From Rhizomys pruinosus (lineage: Eukaryota; Chordata; Mammalia; Rodentia; Spalacidae), in NCBI GenBank assembly GCA_009823505.1, contig VZQC01000286.1, positions 302,083 through 366,082 on the forward strand: 64,000 nt of DNA. The letters are read 5' to 3'. The notes under the pieces were generated by a model that did no database searches, had not been told where the DNA came from, and was given only the letters and a program-made list of their open reading frames with translations. Below, piece by piece: positions 1 through 10,850 of this stretch (positions are counted from its first letter, which is position 1; each line of letters begins with the position of its first letter). Position numbers and translations under genes: made by a program.

Positions 1-538
1 TTTTTTAGCTATAAGTGATAATCCATGAGTATAAGCATCCTTCGTGCAAAACCAATCTATAGACTGTTGTGCCCAAACCCCCACAGTCCCACCATTCAGT
101 GGAGGTTGACAGGTTGTTTGTTCAATCAAGTTGATCAAATGAGTGTCCAGACTACATCGCTGTAGTTTCACCGTTCACCCCAATCGCAGCCTTTACATTC
201 TACCACGCCCCCTCTTCCGCAGATTGTTCCCTAGGCTTAGAAAAGGGGCACAGGTGGATGAGAAGTAAAACTGTCCTCTCTCTCTGGAGCTGTTGACTTG
301 GATTCTGGTCAATTCTGGCTGTTTCCTTTCATGGGCTGACAGTTTGTTCAGGAGTAACCTTTCGATCCTACTAATGAAGCACAAGCAATTAGATATATAG
401 GTATTTAAGCAGCACTAATAGTTATGGTAGGTTACTTTGGCATAGACACATATGTTTGGATGATATGTTAATTCATGAATTATATTTTTACCCCCTGATA
501 AATATAACAGGGTCTTACTGTGGCTTATGACATCTCCC
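1..538 (-). mobile_element. L1 3'UTR fragment, cut by window edge
   Basis: This is the antisense 3'UTR module of the local L1 lineage. Near-identical blocks recur at 26,114, 30,666 and 44,846, and diverged ones at 37,365, 40,078, 51,520 and 54,250. The left edge begins in a T-run that corresponds to the A-rich 3' side. The match continues through the block near 500-538 that other copies carry just beyond the shared core. It is non-coding; short open frames in it are incidental. Confidence 0.7.
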
Positions 539-669
539 CAAAATGCTTTTTGTTAGTGTTTCTATCATGGCAACAGGAAGCTAGTATACTGCTTCTTACT
601 GCAGTCTTTTATGCTGAATATGTTTTAGTGTTCTTGGTTATGGGTTTTGTGGTTTGTTTCTTTTTTATA

Positions 670-749
670 TATTTGCAGTGCTGGGGATGGAACCCAAGAC
701 CTCATACAAGATAGGCAATCACTCTACCAGTAAGCTATACCCCTAACTA
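670..749 (-). mobile_element. ID-type SINE / B4 head, degenerate
   Basis: The stretch reads as the reverse complement of a tRNA-Ala-derived ID element, with a GTGCTGGGGATGGAACCC-like B-box side followed by an antisense A-box side. It is heavily diverged and has no clear tail. Confidence 0.55.
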
Positions 750-801
750 TTATTCTATTTTAATTCTTCTGTTATATTTGAAGCTTTCTCCTCATTACTT
801 T

Positions 802-940
802 CTTTTATTTATTTGTTTTTTTGAGACAGGGTCTCCCTATAGCCCCAGCTTGCCTGTAAGTCACTCTAAAGACCAGGCTAGCCTTGAACTCACAGAGATC
901 CACCTGCCTCTGCCTCCTGAGTGCTAGGATTAATGGCGTG
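802..940 (-). mobile_element. B1 SINE (7SL-derived)
   Basis: Reverse-complement B1: a T-rich tail, GAGACAGGGTCTCCCTATAG, then the antisense left end. A 14-bp target-site duplication with one mismatch flanks it at 788-801 and 941-954, which confirms the element limits. Confidence 0.9.
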
Positions 941-967
941 CTCCTCGTTACTTTTTAAATATTTTAG

Positions 968-1185
968 TTTTGAACTGGAGAGATGGTTTAGTGGATAAGA
1001 GTACTGGCTGTTGTTGCTGAGGACCCAAGTTTGGTAGCTAGCACCTAAAATGTGGCTAACAAGTGCCTGTAACTCCAGTTTCAGGAGATCTATCACCTTC
1101 TTCTGGCCTCTGTCACCTTTGCTTATGTGTACTACACTTACATTGAGGCCAAAGAGCCATGCACATAAAATACAACTTAACTTAA
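968..1185 (+). mobile_element. B2/B3-class SINE, diverged
   Basis: It begins with CTGGAGAGATGG, carries an A/B-box-like tRNA head, then a CCTTCTTCTGGCCTCTG body and an A-rich end. The divergence suggests an old copy. Confidence 0.75.
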
Positions 1186-1189
1186 AAAT

Positions 1190-1228
1190 ATTTTTATTTT
1201 ATTATTATTCTGTGCATGTAGATACTTG

Positions 1229-1274
<46 letters not shown>

Positions 1275-1422
1275 CACAGCTTACATGCAGAAGTCAGAGA
1301 GCAATTTTGTGGAGTTAGTTCTCTCATTCCTCCCCTGTATGGATTCAGAGGATTGAAGTCAGGTCACCATGCTTGCAGATAGGTGCCTTTACAAGGGAGC
1401 CATCTAGCCACTCCAGCAATTA
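1190..1422 (-). mobile_element. B3-class SINE with internal (GT)n
   Basis: Antisense B3/B2 body: a T-rich start, AGAAGTCAGAG, GTATGGATTCAGAGG, and an antisense head ending GAGCCATCTAGCCACTCCAGC. A (GT)n array has expanded inside it. Confidence 0.7.
1230..1273. repeat. (GT)n microsatellite
   Basis: About 43 bases of near-perfect TG dinucleotide repeat embedded in the antisense B3 SINE. Confidence 0.95.
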
Positions 1423-1423
1423 T

Positions 1424-1860
1424 AGTTTAATGGTTAATCTCCTGATAATGGCTCTCTACCTCAAAGTAATGAATTCCAGGTGAATCCCACAGCAGTGTTC
1501 CTTCAGTAGAGCTCTTTTTCTTCTTTTTGTGGTATCATTCTGAATATATATTGCATATTTTTCAGCAATCATGGCAACACTGAAATTATTGCTTTATATG
1601 ATGTGCATTTTTTGAGACATGTTATTTCTTTGTAACAATACTTGGCCTGGTGTTGACTATATATCCCACATTGGTATTGAGCTCAGAGCAATCCTACCCC
1701 AGTTCCTGGATGAAAGTCATGAACCAAGATACCTACATTATCTGATGCTATAATTTTTATAATTTGACTGTCCTGTGATGTGGGGTGGACTTTTTGGTAA
1801 TTTCTATCTCTATTTAAGTGTTTTTCCTGATTCCAATTTTTGTCTTGTGTTCATAAATGC
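1424..1860. other. no recognisable feature
   Basis: AT-rich DNA. A vague antisense-B1-like stretch near 1,640-1,740 is too diverged to call. No gene or RNA is visible. Confidence 0.4.
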
Positions 1861-1914
<54 letters not shown>

Positions 1915-1923
1915 ATCTATCTT

Positions 1924-1977
<54 letters not shown>

Positions 1978-1978
1978 A
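1861..1978. repeat. (CTAT)n microsatellite, interrupted
   Basis: About 117 bases of CTAT tetranucleotide units interrupted twice by CTTT units near 1,902-1,925. Long arrays of this kind are commonly length-polymorphic. Confidence 0.97.
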
Positions 1979-2395
1979 TACTTAGCATCCAGGCAAAGAC
2001 TGGGAGGAAGTTGTGAAAAAATGCTTGGAGCCACTTAAGTGTCACACTTCACCAGTCAGTGTGGATGAGGAAGAGCAGGCAGCACATTCAGACAGTTTTC
2101 AAGTCTTGCCAGCTTTTAATTTCCGCAGGGTTCATTTGTTTTTCCCTGCCTAGATCCATAGTTCCCCAGTCCATCAGGAGTGTAGAGAGCTTTCCTTACA
2201 CTTTTCAAGGGATCTCATGTCCAGCACTATCTCCTTGTTAACTTTCTTCATGGCTTCCCACAGGCTCTGGAAGCTCAGGCTAGCAGGGCTGTGGCTTCCC
2301 CTTGTGCTTTTTACTGAGTTTGCTGCTTCTCCTGACAGCACTGCTGAGCATGGCTTCCCCAGCTCTGCTTCCTATCAAGTCCTCCCTGTTGGGCA
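1979..2395. other. unassigned; no gene seen
   Basis: Moderately GC-balanced sequence without a family I recognise. Its open frames (up to about 66 codons) overlap in different frames and show no domain. Confidence 0.4.
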
Positions 2396-2800
2396 GTGTG
2401 TTAGTTATTTCTTTTAATTACATGTACTTATTTATTTTTCACTGGTATTATAGCACAGAAAGCAAAGAAGGGTTTATCTTGGGGTCAGGTTTAAGAAGAA
2501 GTAGTGCTGTGTATCATGATGGTGAGAACAGTGGGAGTTTGAAGCAGTTGCTTGCACTGCATGGCAGGCAGAAGGCAGAGGAAAGAAGGCTCGTGCTCAG
2601 TTGATTCCTTTTTCCCCTTTTTATTCAGTTGGGAACACTAGCCCATGGGATAGTTCTGCCTCCATTCAAGATAGGTCTTCCCTCTTTCTTTAAACCTTTC
2701 TGAAAATGCCACCCACCCCCCACCCCAACACACATACTCAGAAGTGTGTCTCTTCCGTGATGACAAATCCAGTCAAGTTGACACTGAAAAATGAACCTTC
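2396..2800 (+). mobile_element. URR1-like hAT DNA-transposon fossil
   Basis: The order of recognisable blocks (TTAGTTATTTC start, GAAGGGTTTAT, a CTCAGTTGATTCC block, CCTTTTTATTCAGTTGGG, AGCCCATGGGATAG, and an end in GTCAAGTTGACACT) matches the common rodent non-autonomous hAT-type repeat whose termini read GTCAAGTTGAC. It is diverged and non-coding. Confidence 0.55.
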
Positions 2801-3136
2801 AAAGGCAGTGAATCTGCCACTCAGCAGTCTAGCTGGGAAACCTTTGCAACTGCCATTGTTACTCAGGGAAGCAGGTGCGATGGATAGGAGTAGCTCTAGG
2901 CAAGTAGGTCACAGACTTCCAGAATTCTTGCATGAGTTCTAGGAGCGCTTCAAGGGGGAAAAATCACCTCTGCTCTGTTTGCTTACATTTGTTCATTTTC
3001 TAAAGCTCTGAAGTAATTGTTGCGACCATTTCTGTTTAGATTTATGTGTGTTAAATATGGGAGAAGGGTTGCCAAAATTTTCAGTTTGCCATAGATATAA
3101 ATCCTGCCTATGATAAGGGATTTACTTTGTGGTAAA

Positions 3137-3175
<39 letters not shown>

Positions 3176-3384
3176 TGTGTGTGTGTCTGTGTGTCTGTGT
3201 GTGTAAGAAATACACAAATTTAGTCATACAATGATAAAAGCCTATAAATCATATGTTTAAATTAAAGACTTAAACTATAATGTAAATTTGATATCATGTT
3301 CGATAAAAGAACCTTCAGTAAAAGCCCCCCAAAGTGCTGTTTGCTTAACAATTGTAAGGTTGAATATATAAAAGGAGTAGGTAG
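2801..3384. other. no gene; AT-rich with one microsatellite
   Basis: Apart from the (GT)n array at 3,138-3,204, I see no repeat family, RNA gene or coding potential here. Confidence 0.4.
3138..3204. repeat. (GT)n microsatellite, imperfect 3' end
   Basis: TG dinucleotide array with TCTG interruptions in its last third. Confidence 0.95.
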
Positions 3385-3591
3385 GACTAGAGAGAGAGCT
3401 CGATGTGTAAGAACACTTCCTCCTCAAACATAAAGACTTGAGTTTAAATCCTCAGCACTCACATCCAAACCCAGGCATGGTCATGGGTGTCTGTAGTTTC
3501 AGGGTTGTGGAATGCAGGCAGGAGGATCAATTGTGCTTGCTGGCCACCATCCTAGCTCCAGATTAGGTGAGAGACCATATCTCATGGGAAC

Positions 3592-3637
<46 letters not shown>

Positions 3638-3775
3638 AGGACAACTGATATCCTCCTATATCCTCAATGAATTCACACCTGCATCCATATATGGCCTTAC
3701 ACCACATAAATACAGCACACACATACTTGTGTACATGTGCACACACACACACAAACACACAGAGAGAGGTGACAT
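3385..3775 (+). mobile_element. B4/RSINE1-type SINE with (GA)n
   Basis: A tRNA/ID-like head is followed by a B1-like body (AACCCAGGCATGG, GGAGGATCA, GCTGGCCA). A (GA)n expansion and a CA-rich tail follow, a layout typical of composite B4-family SINEs. Confidence 0.6.
3596..3637. repeat. (GA)n microsatellite
   Basis: About 40 bases of pure GA dinucleotide repeat inside the composite SINE. Confidence 0.95.
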
Positions 3776-3803
3776 GCATCATGCATCAAATAATAATGCA
3801 TAA

Positions 3804-3956
3804 ATATAGCTGGGTGTGGTGGCTCACACCTTTAATCCTAGCACTCTGGAGGCAGAGGCAGGCAGATCTTTGTGAGTTCAAGGCCAGCCTGGTCTACAAA
3901 GCGAGTTCCAGGACAGCTGGGGCTATAGGGAGACACTGTCTCAAAAAGACAAAAAA
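3804..3956 (+). mobile_element. B1 SINE
   Basis: Complete B1: GCTGGGTGTGGTGGCTCACA start, TTTAATCCTAGCACTC, GGCAGATC, GGACAGCTGGGGCTATAGGG, CTGTCTC and a short A tail. The 12-bp target-site duplication AATAATGCATAA flanks it at 3,792-3,803 and 3,957-3,968. Confidence 0.95.
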
Positions 3957-4021
3957 AATAATGCATAACTAGAACTTGGTTATACTATACTAAAAAATTC
4001 AGTCTTAAGAGACCTCAGATT

Positions 4022-4268
4022 TTTTAAATTGATGTATTTATTTTACTTTATATGCATGAGTGTTTTGCTTGCACGTATGTTGTTACATGACAACAGGGAT
4101 GCTGTTGCACCCCTGTCATGCAATGCTGAGCCCAGCAGAGGGTATCAAATCCTCTACGCTTTGAATTATAAACAGTTGTTAGCTCCCCTGTGGGTGCTGG
4201 GAACTGAATCCAGATCCTCTGCAACAGCAGCCAATGCTTTTAACCATTGAGCCATCTCTTCAGCAACC
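4022..4268 (-). mobile_element. B2 SINE, diverged
   Basis: Antisense B2 body (GCACCCCTGTCATGCAATG, TGGGTGCTGGGAACTGAA) ending in the antisense head AACCATTGAGCCATCTCTTC. Confidence 0.85.
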
Positions 4269-4378
4269 CTCCCCCACTGCCCCCTCAGATATTTTCTAAT
4301 CCAGGTATCCTCAAACACTGGGCTTTGGGTGATTTGGAACTTTTAACACCTGTGATTGTTTTAATTGGGACCACAATT

Positions 4379-4558
4379 TTTAAAATATTTTATTACTTTT
4401 TAATTTATATTTATGTGTGTATTGCCTGCATGTGTATAAGCACACCCTCTGGAACTAGAGGTACAAACACTTGTTAGCCATCATGTGGGTTATGGGAATT
4501 GAACTTGGGCCTCTTGCAGTAATAGTGTTCTTTACCACTGAGCCATCTCTCCAGCCCC
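4379..4558 (-). mobile_element. B2/B3-class SINE
   Basis: Antisense SINE with a T-rich lead, CTGGAACTAGAGGTACAAAC, GGGAATTGAACTTGGG and GAGCCATCTCTCCAGCCCC head. Confidence 0.85.
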
Positions 4559-5004
4559 AGAACTACAAGACTTAAAAGCTAAATCTATTTCACCTAAAAG
4601 GTTATGATTTAAGAAACATAACTTTTTCTCTACATTTGGTTCTAAAATATCCTGTCTCTTCTAGAAGTTTCCCACTAATGGAGGAATATACATATCATGT
4701 TCATATTTAGTAAAATTAATTTTCCCATTGTGTTATATTCAGTAGGTGTTTCGAAAAATTCATGGCAGTTCCTGAATATTCAGTGATTTTATTCTGTTAG
4801 TTTTTAAAAGATATCATTTTATGATAATAGAATATAGTTTATTCTTTGTGAGAAAAGCTTTTTACTTATATCTGACAGGAAAAATGAATTGCTGCTTTGC
4901 CTTCTGTGTAATTTAGCTATTTGAGTTCATTTTTAGCAATTGCCTGAATGATCAAACTTTGGGCTAGAGGGAAAAAAATTACCCTGAAGAAGTTTGTCTT
5001 TTCT
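4559..5004. other. no recognisable feature
   Basis: AT-rich sequence. I see no SINE, LINE, RNA gene or plausible coding region. Confidence 0.4.
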
Positions 5005-5088
5005 GTGTGAATGTTAGGGATTAATCCCAGGGCCTCACACATACTAAGTAAGTTCTCCACCTTTGAAGTATCTACCAGCCTAGTCCTT
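5005..5088 (-). mobile_element. ID-type SINE, degenerate
   Basis: Antisense tRNA-Ala-like element: AGGGATTAATCCCAGGGCCT, then a degraded antisense A-box. Confidence 0.55.
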
Positions 5089-5114
5089 AAGGTTTTTCTT
5101 TTAAAAATTATTTT

Positions 5115-5245
5115 AACAGCACTTGGAGTGTTGATGTACATCTGTAATCCTAGCATGTTGGAGGTGTAAGCATGAAGATCAAGAATTCAAGGTCATACAC
5201 AGCAGCATAAGAAGTTCAAGGCCAGGCCCCACTACATGAAGCCTT
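5115..5245 (+). mobile_element. B1-like SINE, degenerate
   Basis: Recognisable blocks are CATCTGTAATCCTAGCA, GGAGGTGTAAGCATGAAGAT and AATTCAAGGTCAT. The right half is heavily diverged. Confidence 0.5.
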
Positions 5246-5327
5246 TTCTCCTATATTGGTTTGCCTTCCTTTGCTCTGCTAAAATGCTGACTAAAGCCAA
5301 TCTGAGGGTGGTATTTGGCTTACACTT

Positions 5328-5557
5328 CCTATTTATTTATTTATTTTTATGAATGTACTGTCTGCATGTAGGTTTGTGCACCCGTGTCATGCAATGCCTC
5401 GGAAGTCAGAAGAGGGTCTCGGATTCCCCTGGAACTGGAATTCTCCTGGAATTGGAGTTACAGATGGTTCTCAGCCACCATGTGGGTGCTGGGGATCGAA
5501 CCCAGGTCCTCTGCAAGAGCGTCAGCGCTCTTAACCGCTAGGCCATCTCTCCAGCCC
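5328..5557 (-). mobile_element. B2 SINE, young-looking, with duplicated core
   Basis: Full-length antisense B2 with a (TTTA)n tail. The 13-bp target-site duplication TTGGCTTACACTT is perfect at 5,315-5,327 and 5,558-5,570. The body contains the tandem GGAACTGGA/GGAATTGGA duplication seen in many B2 copies of this window. Confidence 0.95.
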
Positions 5558-5574
5558 TTGGCTTACACTTACTA

Positions 5575-5888
5575 ATCACAGTCCATCATTGAGAAATGCC
5601 AGGACAGGAACTCTAGGAAGGAAATTGTAGGCAGAAACTAAAGCAGAGACCATGGAGGAATGCTACTTACTGATTTGTTTCCCTGAGTTATGCAGTTTGA
5701 CTTACACAGTCCAGGCTGACCTGCTTAAGAATGGTACTGCCCAGAGTGGGCTTGGCCCTCTTAGGTCAAATCCCAATCCAGAAAGTGCCCTATGCCAATG
5801 CTCACAGGCCAATCTGATGGAGGTTGAGGTTCCAACTTCCCAAATTCCATCTTTCCAAGTTGGCAACACCAAACCAGCCCATCTCCAA
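5575..5888 (-). mobile_element. URR1-like hAT DNA-transposon fossil
   Basis: Blocks such as CATTGAGAAATGCCAGGACA, CCATGGAGGAATGCT, AGAGTGGGCTTGGCCCTC and CAGGCCAATCTGATGGAGG match, in opposite orientation, the rodent non-autonomous hAT repeat also seen at 18,603. The terminal inverted repeat is eroded. Confidence 0.6.
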
Positions 5889-6029
5889 AAAAAGAAATAA
5901 AATGAATTTAACAATTGTTAGATGATTTTATAATGAATAATTCAGATTCATAATCAAATTATTTTCTTATGGTTTTAGCACAATTGTATTCTAATATACC
6001 AGGGATGTTGGGTGGATATGCAAGCAATT

Positions 6030-6090
6030 TATTTTTTATTTTATTTATTTTTGTATGTGTATCAATGTACTGTCTGCATGTAGGTATAAT
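6030..6090 (-). mobile_element. truncated B2 tail
   Basis: A T-rich tail and the antisense B2 3' segment (AATGTACTGTCTGCATGTAGG) stop abruptly. Only the 3' end was inserted or survives. Confidence 0.65.
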
Positions 6091-6384
6091 TATGTTATTT
6101 ATCTTGTATTATGTGATAAGTAGTCCACTCATCCTCACTTAGTTGTTTATGTTTGCATCCTGGAAATACATAAGTTTTAATGATCTGCAAATGAGTGATC
6201 TGCATTGTTCCAGATATGAAAGCTAGAAAAGTACAAGGGAACATTCAACTGAGAGAGAAAGGCAGTTTTCAATGCATCAATAATATAACCAGGACAAATG
6301 CATCAAGGGTAAAATGATTTCAGTAGGCTGGCACATTTATCATGGATAGTTCATGGGAGGCTTCTGTGAGGAAGTAGCAATTTG

Positions 6385-6409
6385 AGCTGGATTTTTTTAT
6401 GTGTATGGT

Positions 6410-6450
<41 letters not shown>

Positions 6451-6665
6451 AGTGTGGTCACTCATGTACCATAACACATGTGTGGAAGTCAGAGGACAGC
6501 CTCAAGTGTCAGTCCTTACGTTGATTGAGACCATGTCTCTTCAGCACTACTCAGGCTAGGCTTGTGGGGTGCCTTCCATGTCTGACTACCTTTGTGAGTT
6601 CCTGGGATCAGAACTCAGATCCTTATGCTTATGTAGCAAGGGCTTTATCTGTGAGCCAGCTCTGA
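6385..6665 (-). mobile_element. B3-class SINE with (GT)n
   Basis: Antisense B3 body: GTGGAAGTCAGAGGACAGCC, CTGGGATCAGAACTCAGATC and an antisense head with GAGCCAGCTCTGAA. A (GT)n array occupies its 3' side. Confidence 0.65.
6411..6448. repeat. (GT)n microsatellite
   Basis: 38 bases of TG dinucleotide repeat within the antisense B3 SINE. Confidence 0.95.
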
Positions 6666-6669
6666 ATCT

Positions 6670-7499
6670 GTGAGTTCGATTTGGATGGATGAGTAGGATT
6701 TTCTATGTCACTCTCTGACTGTTAAGCTCTGATCAAGTCACTTAAGCGTTTTATGTTCCTAACTATCTAAATTCTAGTATTAAAGTTCTATTCTCCCAGA
6801 TCAGTGCAGACTTAATTCTTTTATTAGAGTAATACATAGAAAATTGCGATCTTATGCATTATAATCTCTCTCATTTTTCTTCTCTTTGTGAGTTTGCTGC
6901 AAAAATTGCTATGGAAGAAAAACTATTCATTTACAATTAAGAAGTCTTAATTCTGCTTAGTTGTTTTAATAATAGCAAATACGGACATTATTTAGCATGT
7001 GTTAGAAAAGGTTTTAAACTAGGGGAGCTTGCAAACTTAAAAAGGGCACTCGTGTGTGATGGCCTGAAATAAAGACTGTCACACTGTTTATCTCTGGTTA
7101 CCAGGGCGAGAGCCCGAAACTTGACCATGACAGAATTCTTGGAAGCTGGGCAGTTTCGCTTCATTCTGTGCCCAAAAGAATGAAGAGTTTGACAGCTACA
7201 ATGCATTTCTCTTCTCTAAACACTAAAGGAGTCCTTACAAAACTGCTATTTATATAAATTAACCATACACAGAATGAAGCTATGAATGCATGAATTAGGA
7301 TTTTTCACAAAAGAAAATATTAACATTTCAATGTTTATAACTTTTTACATTGATGTTTGCCTCTTAAGTTTGACAATTTAAAATGCATCTTAACTTAGAA
7401 CTATCCTTTGAATTTTAAATTTTGTTCTTGACCTGAATTAGAAAAGTGGAATTATTCTTTCAAATTTAATTGACACTTTTAAGTCAGTGTAAAGATATT
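6670..7499. other. no recognisable feature
   Basis: AT-rich unique-looking DNA between a B3 SINE and an L1 remnant. A 72-codon antisense frame at 6,988-7,206 has no recognisable domain. Confidence 0.4.
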
Positions 7500-8215
7500 T
7501 CAATATTTGTATCCTGCCACTTTACTGAAACTTAATCATTTCTAGGAGTTTTCTGGTGGAGATTTTAGCATCCCTTAGGTAAACTATCATATCATCTGCA
7601 AAAAGGGATAGTTTTGCTTCCTCTTTTCTGATCAGTACTCTTTCAATTTCACTTTCTTGCCTTGTTGTCCTAGCAAGCATTTCAAGCACTATATTGAAGA
7701 GGAATGGCAATAGTGGACAGACTTGTGGTATTCCTGCCTTTAATTGGAATGCTTCCAACTTTTCTCCATTTAGGATGATATTGGCTGTGGGTTTCCTGTA
7801 TATGGCTTTGATTACATTGAGGAATGATCCCTCCAGTCCCATTCCCTCTAGAACTTATAAGCATTAAAGGATGCTGGATTTTGTCAAAGGCTTATTCTGC
7901 ATCAATTGAGATGATCATGTGGTTTTTGTCTTTCAGTCCATTTATGTGTTTTATGATATTTATTGATTTATGTATGTTTATCCATCCCTGAATCTCTGGT
8001 ATGAATCTAACTTGGTCATGATGGATGATCTTTTTTATGTGAGTCTGTATACAATTTGCAAGTATTTTGTTGAGAATTTTTGCATCTGTGTTCCTTAATG
8101 ATATGGGTCTATAGTTTTCTTTCTTGTTTGTGTCTTTGCCTGGTTTTGGTATTAGAGTGATGCTGCTTACACAAGTTTTTATTTTGTTCTATAGTTGGTG
8201 TTTGTTTATGTGTTA
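7500..8215 (-). pseudogene. L1 ORF2 reverse-transcriptase remnant
   Basis: An antisense LINE-1 ORF2 fragment, broken by stops and frameshifts. The longest surviving piece (106 codons, 7,522-7,842) contains the catalytic FADDM motif of the L1 reverse transcriptase. It also contains upstream blocks recognisable from the family: a [19 protein letters not shown] stretch and an [11 protein letters not shown] stretch. Sequence up to about 8,215 continues toward the N-terminal part of the RT domain in other frames. Both ends are missing, so this is a dead insertion. Confidence 0.85.
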
Positions 8216-8311
8216 AGATTTTATTGAATGCTTGCAATTTTCATGTACTTTGATGGTATTTAGATCCTCCTTCTAATCTACACCACCCCTTACTGCCCCA
8301 GCTTATTTTTA

Positions 8312-8312
8312 C

Positions 8313-8350
<38 letters not shown>
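8312..8350. repeat. (TC)n followed by (TA)n
   Basis: A pure CT dinucleotide tract passes directly into TATATATA. Confidence 0.9.
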
Positions 8351-8351
8351 A

Positions 8352-8560
8352 AATGTTGGCTGTAGTAGCATGTTTGCAGTCTCAATGTTGGGGAGTCAAA
8401 GAAGCGGATCCCTGGGGCCTGCTAGGCAACCATTGTAGCCAAGTTGGTGACTCCAAACCTGTGAGAAATGCTGTCTCAAAACATAAGTGGACAGCGCCTG
8501 AGGAAAGGGAGGCAAAATTGACCTATGGCCTCACACATACAAGCATATGAGTATGTGCAA
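8352..8560 (+). mobile_element. RSINE1/B4-type SINE
   Basis: The body resembles the rodent RSINE1/B4 consensus: GGATCCCTGGGGCCTGCTAG, GCCAAGTTGGTGA, GAGAAATGCTGTCTCA and a CACACATACA-rich end. Confidence 0.65.
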
Positions 8561-10239
8561 ATAAGTAACAAATGCATAATATATATATATATAGATATAA
8601 AAATTATATTATATACACACACATACCCAATTTTATAAAAGGATGTCCAAGTTAAGCATAATACACTATTTAGAATGTCATCTTAACCAAATCAAATTAA
8701 ATGTTGTCTATCTAGTGTTTTAGTTAAAACAACAAGCTGATTAATGACTAAAAAACAAGGGTTGATTTATTTTGCAGTATACAAAACCTACCCTTTCCTA
8801 GAAGGAAATTATCTTTCTGGTAAGAAAAGGTTTTCTTTATACTTCAAGAGTTCCCAAATGTTCTTGAGATTTTGTATGTAGGATAGTTGCATGCTAGTTC
8901 CTTGAGCCATATTTCCTAGAACATACAATGATGGACATCTTCATAGACCTACCTACAGTGTCTTATAATGGGACCAAGAACTACTTCATGAATACAAACT
9001 AAACTAAGGGGCCTCAATATAGATAATTTACAGAAAACTAGTTCTCAAAGTATCCTGTCCATCTAGAGTGACAGTTTCTGACAAACCTGGATAATAGATC
9101 TTCTGATGTAAGAAAAGATATTGTGCATCAAAGGTAGGAACAATTCCTATGAAACCATTTATTCACTCATTCATCATTCATGTCCTACCATGGCCTAGTT
9201 CTTGAGACTTTAGTCTACTGAGACAGAGCGATGAAAATGGCAGATCTCTAAGGTCATGAACCCAGTTTTATGAAATACACAGCATGAAAATAACAATTCA
9301 GCAATTTGCTTGATCTCTTCAACATCTCCATAGATCAGCAGGAATGGTGTGTTCATATAATACATTTTGTAAATCACTATTTCATAAATAATCCATGACT
9401 ACCTATACCAACTAAATTCTGTGCCATTCCACATGTGAATGTTTAAACAATAAAAGACATGGGTGTTAATGGCCAAGCTAAATTGAAATACCAAAAAATA
9501 AATAATAAACAACGTTAGAAATAAATCAAAAAGAGCTAAAACAAATTATGGGAGAAAATAAATTGATTCTTCTCTGGAAGGATTAGCAAAATGGGAAATA
9601 ATTCTGACAGTGAGATGAACTGTAAAAAAAAAGGTTAAAGTCTTCTGGAGGGATAGAAGTCAGGTGATAAATCTGAAGTATAGTCAAGGATGGTTGTAAA
9701 AATCAATCAGTAGGTGATATGTCAATCAACAGATAACTTTCAATGAAAATTACATCTAAATTACACTAAATACAAGATTTTAGCAATTGAGACGTCTGAT
9801 GGTCAGATATTTTTCAGTAGGATTGATCTGATAAGCATCATTTAATAAATTAAGAAAATGATCAGAGGTAAAGCTTGGAATTCCTCAGAAGTGGGTGATC
9901 CCTGCTGTAACCAAGGCCCACATGCCCTCACTATTCTGTTTCTTCTTGCTGTGTGAATGTATGCCAGGCTTGTGGAGAAATAATCTACTAAAATGGAATA
10001 TGCACCATGTCCAAAAGGAGAAGGACTAGGAGACAGCCAGGCTGGGACTACATATCATGCTGCAGCAGAACTCTATGTCACCACAAGAAGGACCCACATG
10101 TATGGGGTACAAACATTCCACAGAATGACTTCAGAGTACAGGGTGCATCATAGTTTCCCAGAAGGTTTGCTAAAGCTAGGAAGTCAGTCACAGACCTTCA
10201 CAGTGGAGGCAAATGATGGTCAGAAAAGTCTTTGGTTTG
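8561..10239. other. no recognised gene or repeat
   Basis: AT-rich DNA without a SINE or LINE I can place. A 101-codon plus-strand frame starting at 9,993 has no domain and runs into the (TTTA)n array, so I do not call it a gene. Confidence 0.35.
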
Positions 10240-10251
10240 GGGGGGGATTAG

Positions 10252-10285
10252 TTATTTTATTTATTTATTTATTTATTTATTATTT
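10252..10285. repeat. (TTTA)n microsatellite
   Basis: Short TTTA tetranucleotide array. Confidence 0.9.
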
Positions 10286-10339
10286 CCTTAACCCATGAAA
10301 ACAACTAGGACTTGGGAAGAGCAGGGAGGGAGGTTAAAT

Positions 10340-10850
10340 GATCACAAGGAAATACAATCATACAAGCTCCAAGGACCCTGTTTTAACCTATGGTGTTGGT
10401 GTAAGTAATGCACAAGACCCATGCAAAGTTAAGCAGATAAAAATCCAGCATGGGACTGGAGGAACTGGCAGCAGACCTCAATCTTGGCAAGTGATTACTG
10501 CTGGAGAGGACAGCTGATCTCATTAAAGCGAGGGACTCTGCATGGGCTGACTAGACTTCAGTGGATAACGTTACTTCAAGGAGGGTCTGAGGGCACTAAC
10601 AGAACACAATGGACCTTGCACAAATGACAGTGTATAATCCCAGTTGGGGGGGGTAGCTGTGAAAAGGTGTAATGGGGAAGGAGTATAAATGTGGTTAGGA
10701 TTGATTGACGGTTTCTTAAGGAAATACACAAAATGCAATAAGACAGAAGTAAACAGAAAAGTTTAGATTCAAAGTAAACAGTATAATGGGAAGAATGTCC
10801 CACACATCCTCGCCATGACAGAATATATGAATTCTCAATGGGCAAGGGTC
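10340..10850 (+). mobile_element. L1 3'UTR fragment, Lx-like
   Basis: The arrangement of AATGCACAAGACCCATGCA, CAGCATGGGACTGG, GTGATTACTGCTGGAGAGG and a later ACCTTGCACAAATGACA block resembles the long 3'UTR of rodent Lx-type L1. The same layout occurs near 18,380 and 21,690. No ORF2 sequence precedes it. Confidence 0.5.

Noticed and set aside
193..384. 63-codon antisense frame repeated at several places
   Set aside because: It recurs because the L1 3'UTR module recurs. The frame is broken differently in each copy, so it is not a conserved small protein.
1861..1978. Regular repeat considered as a CRISPR-like array
   Set aside because: It is a 4-bp microsatellite without spacers in a mammalian genome.
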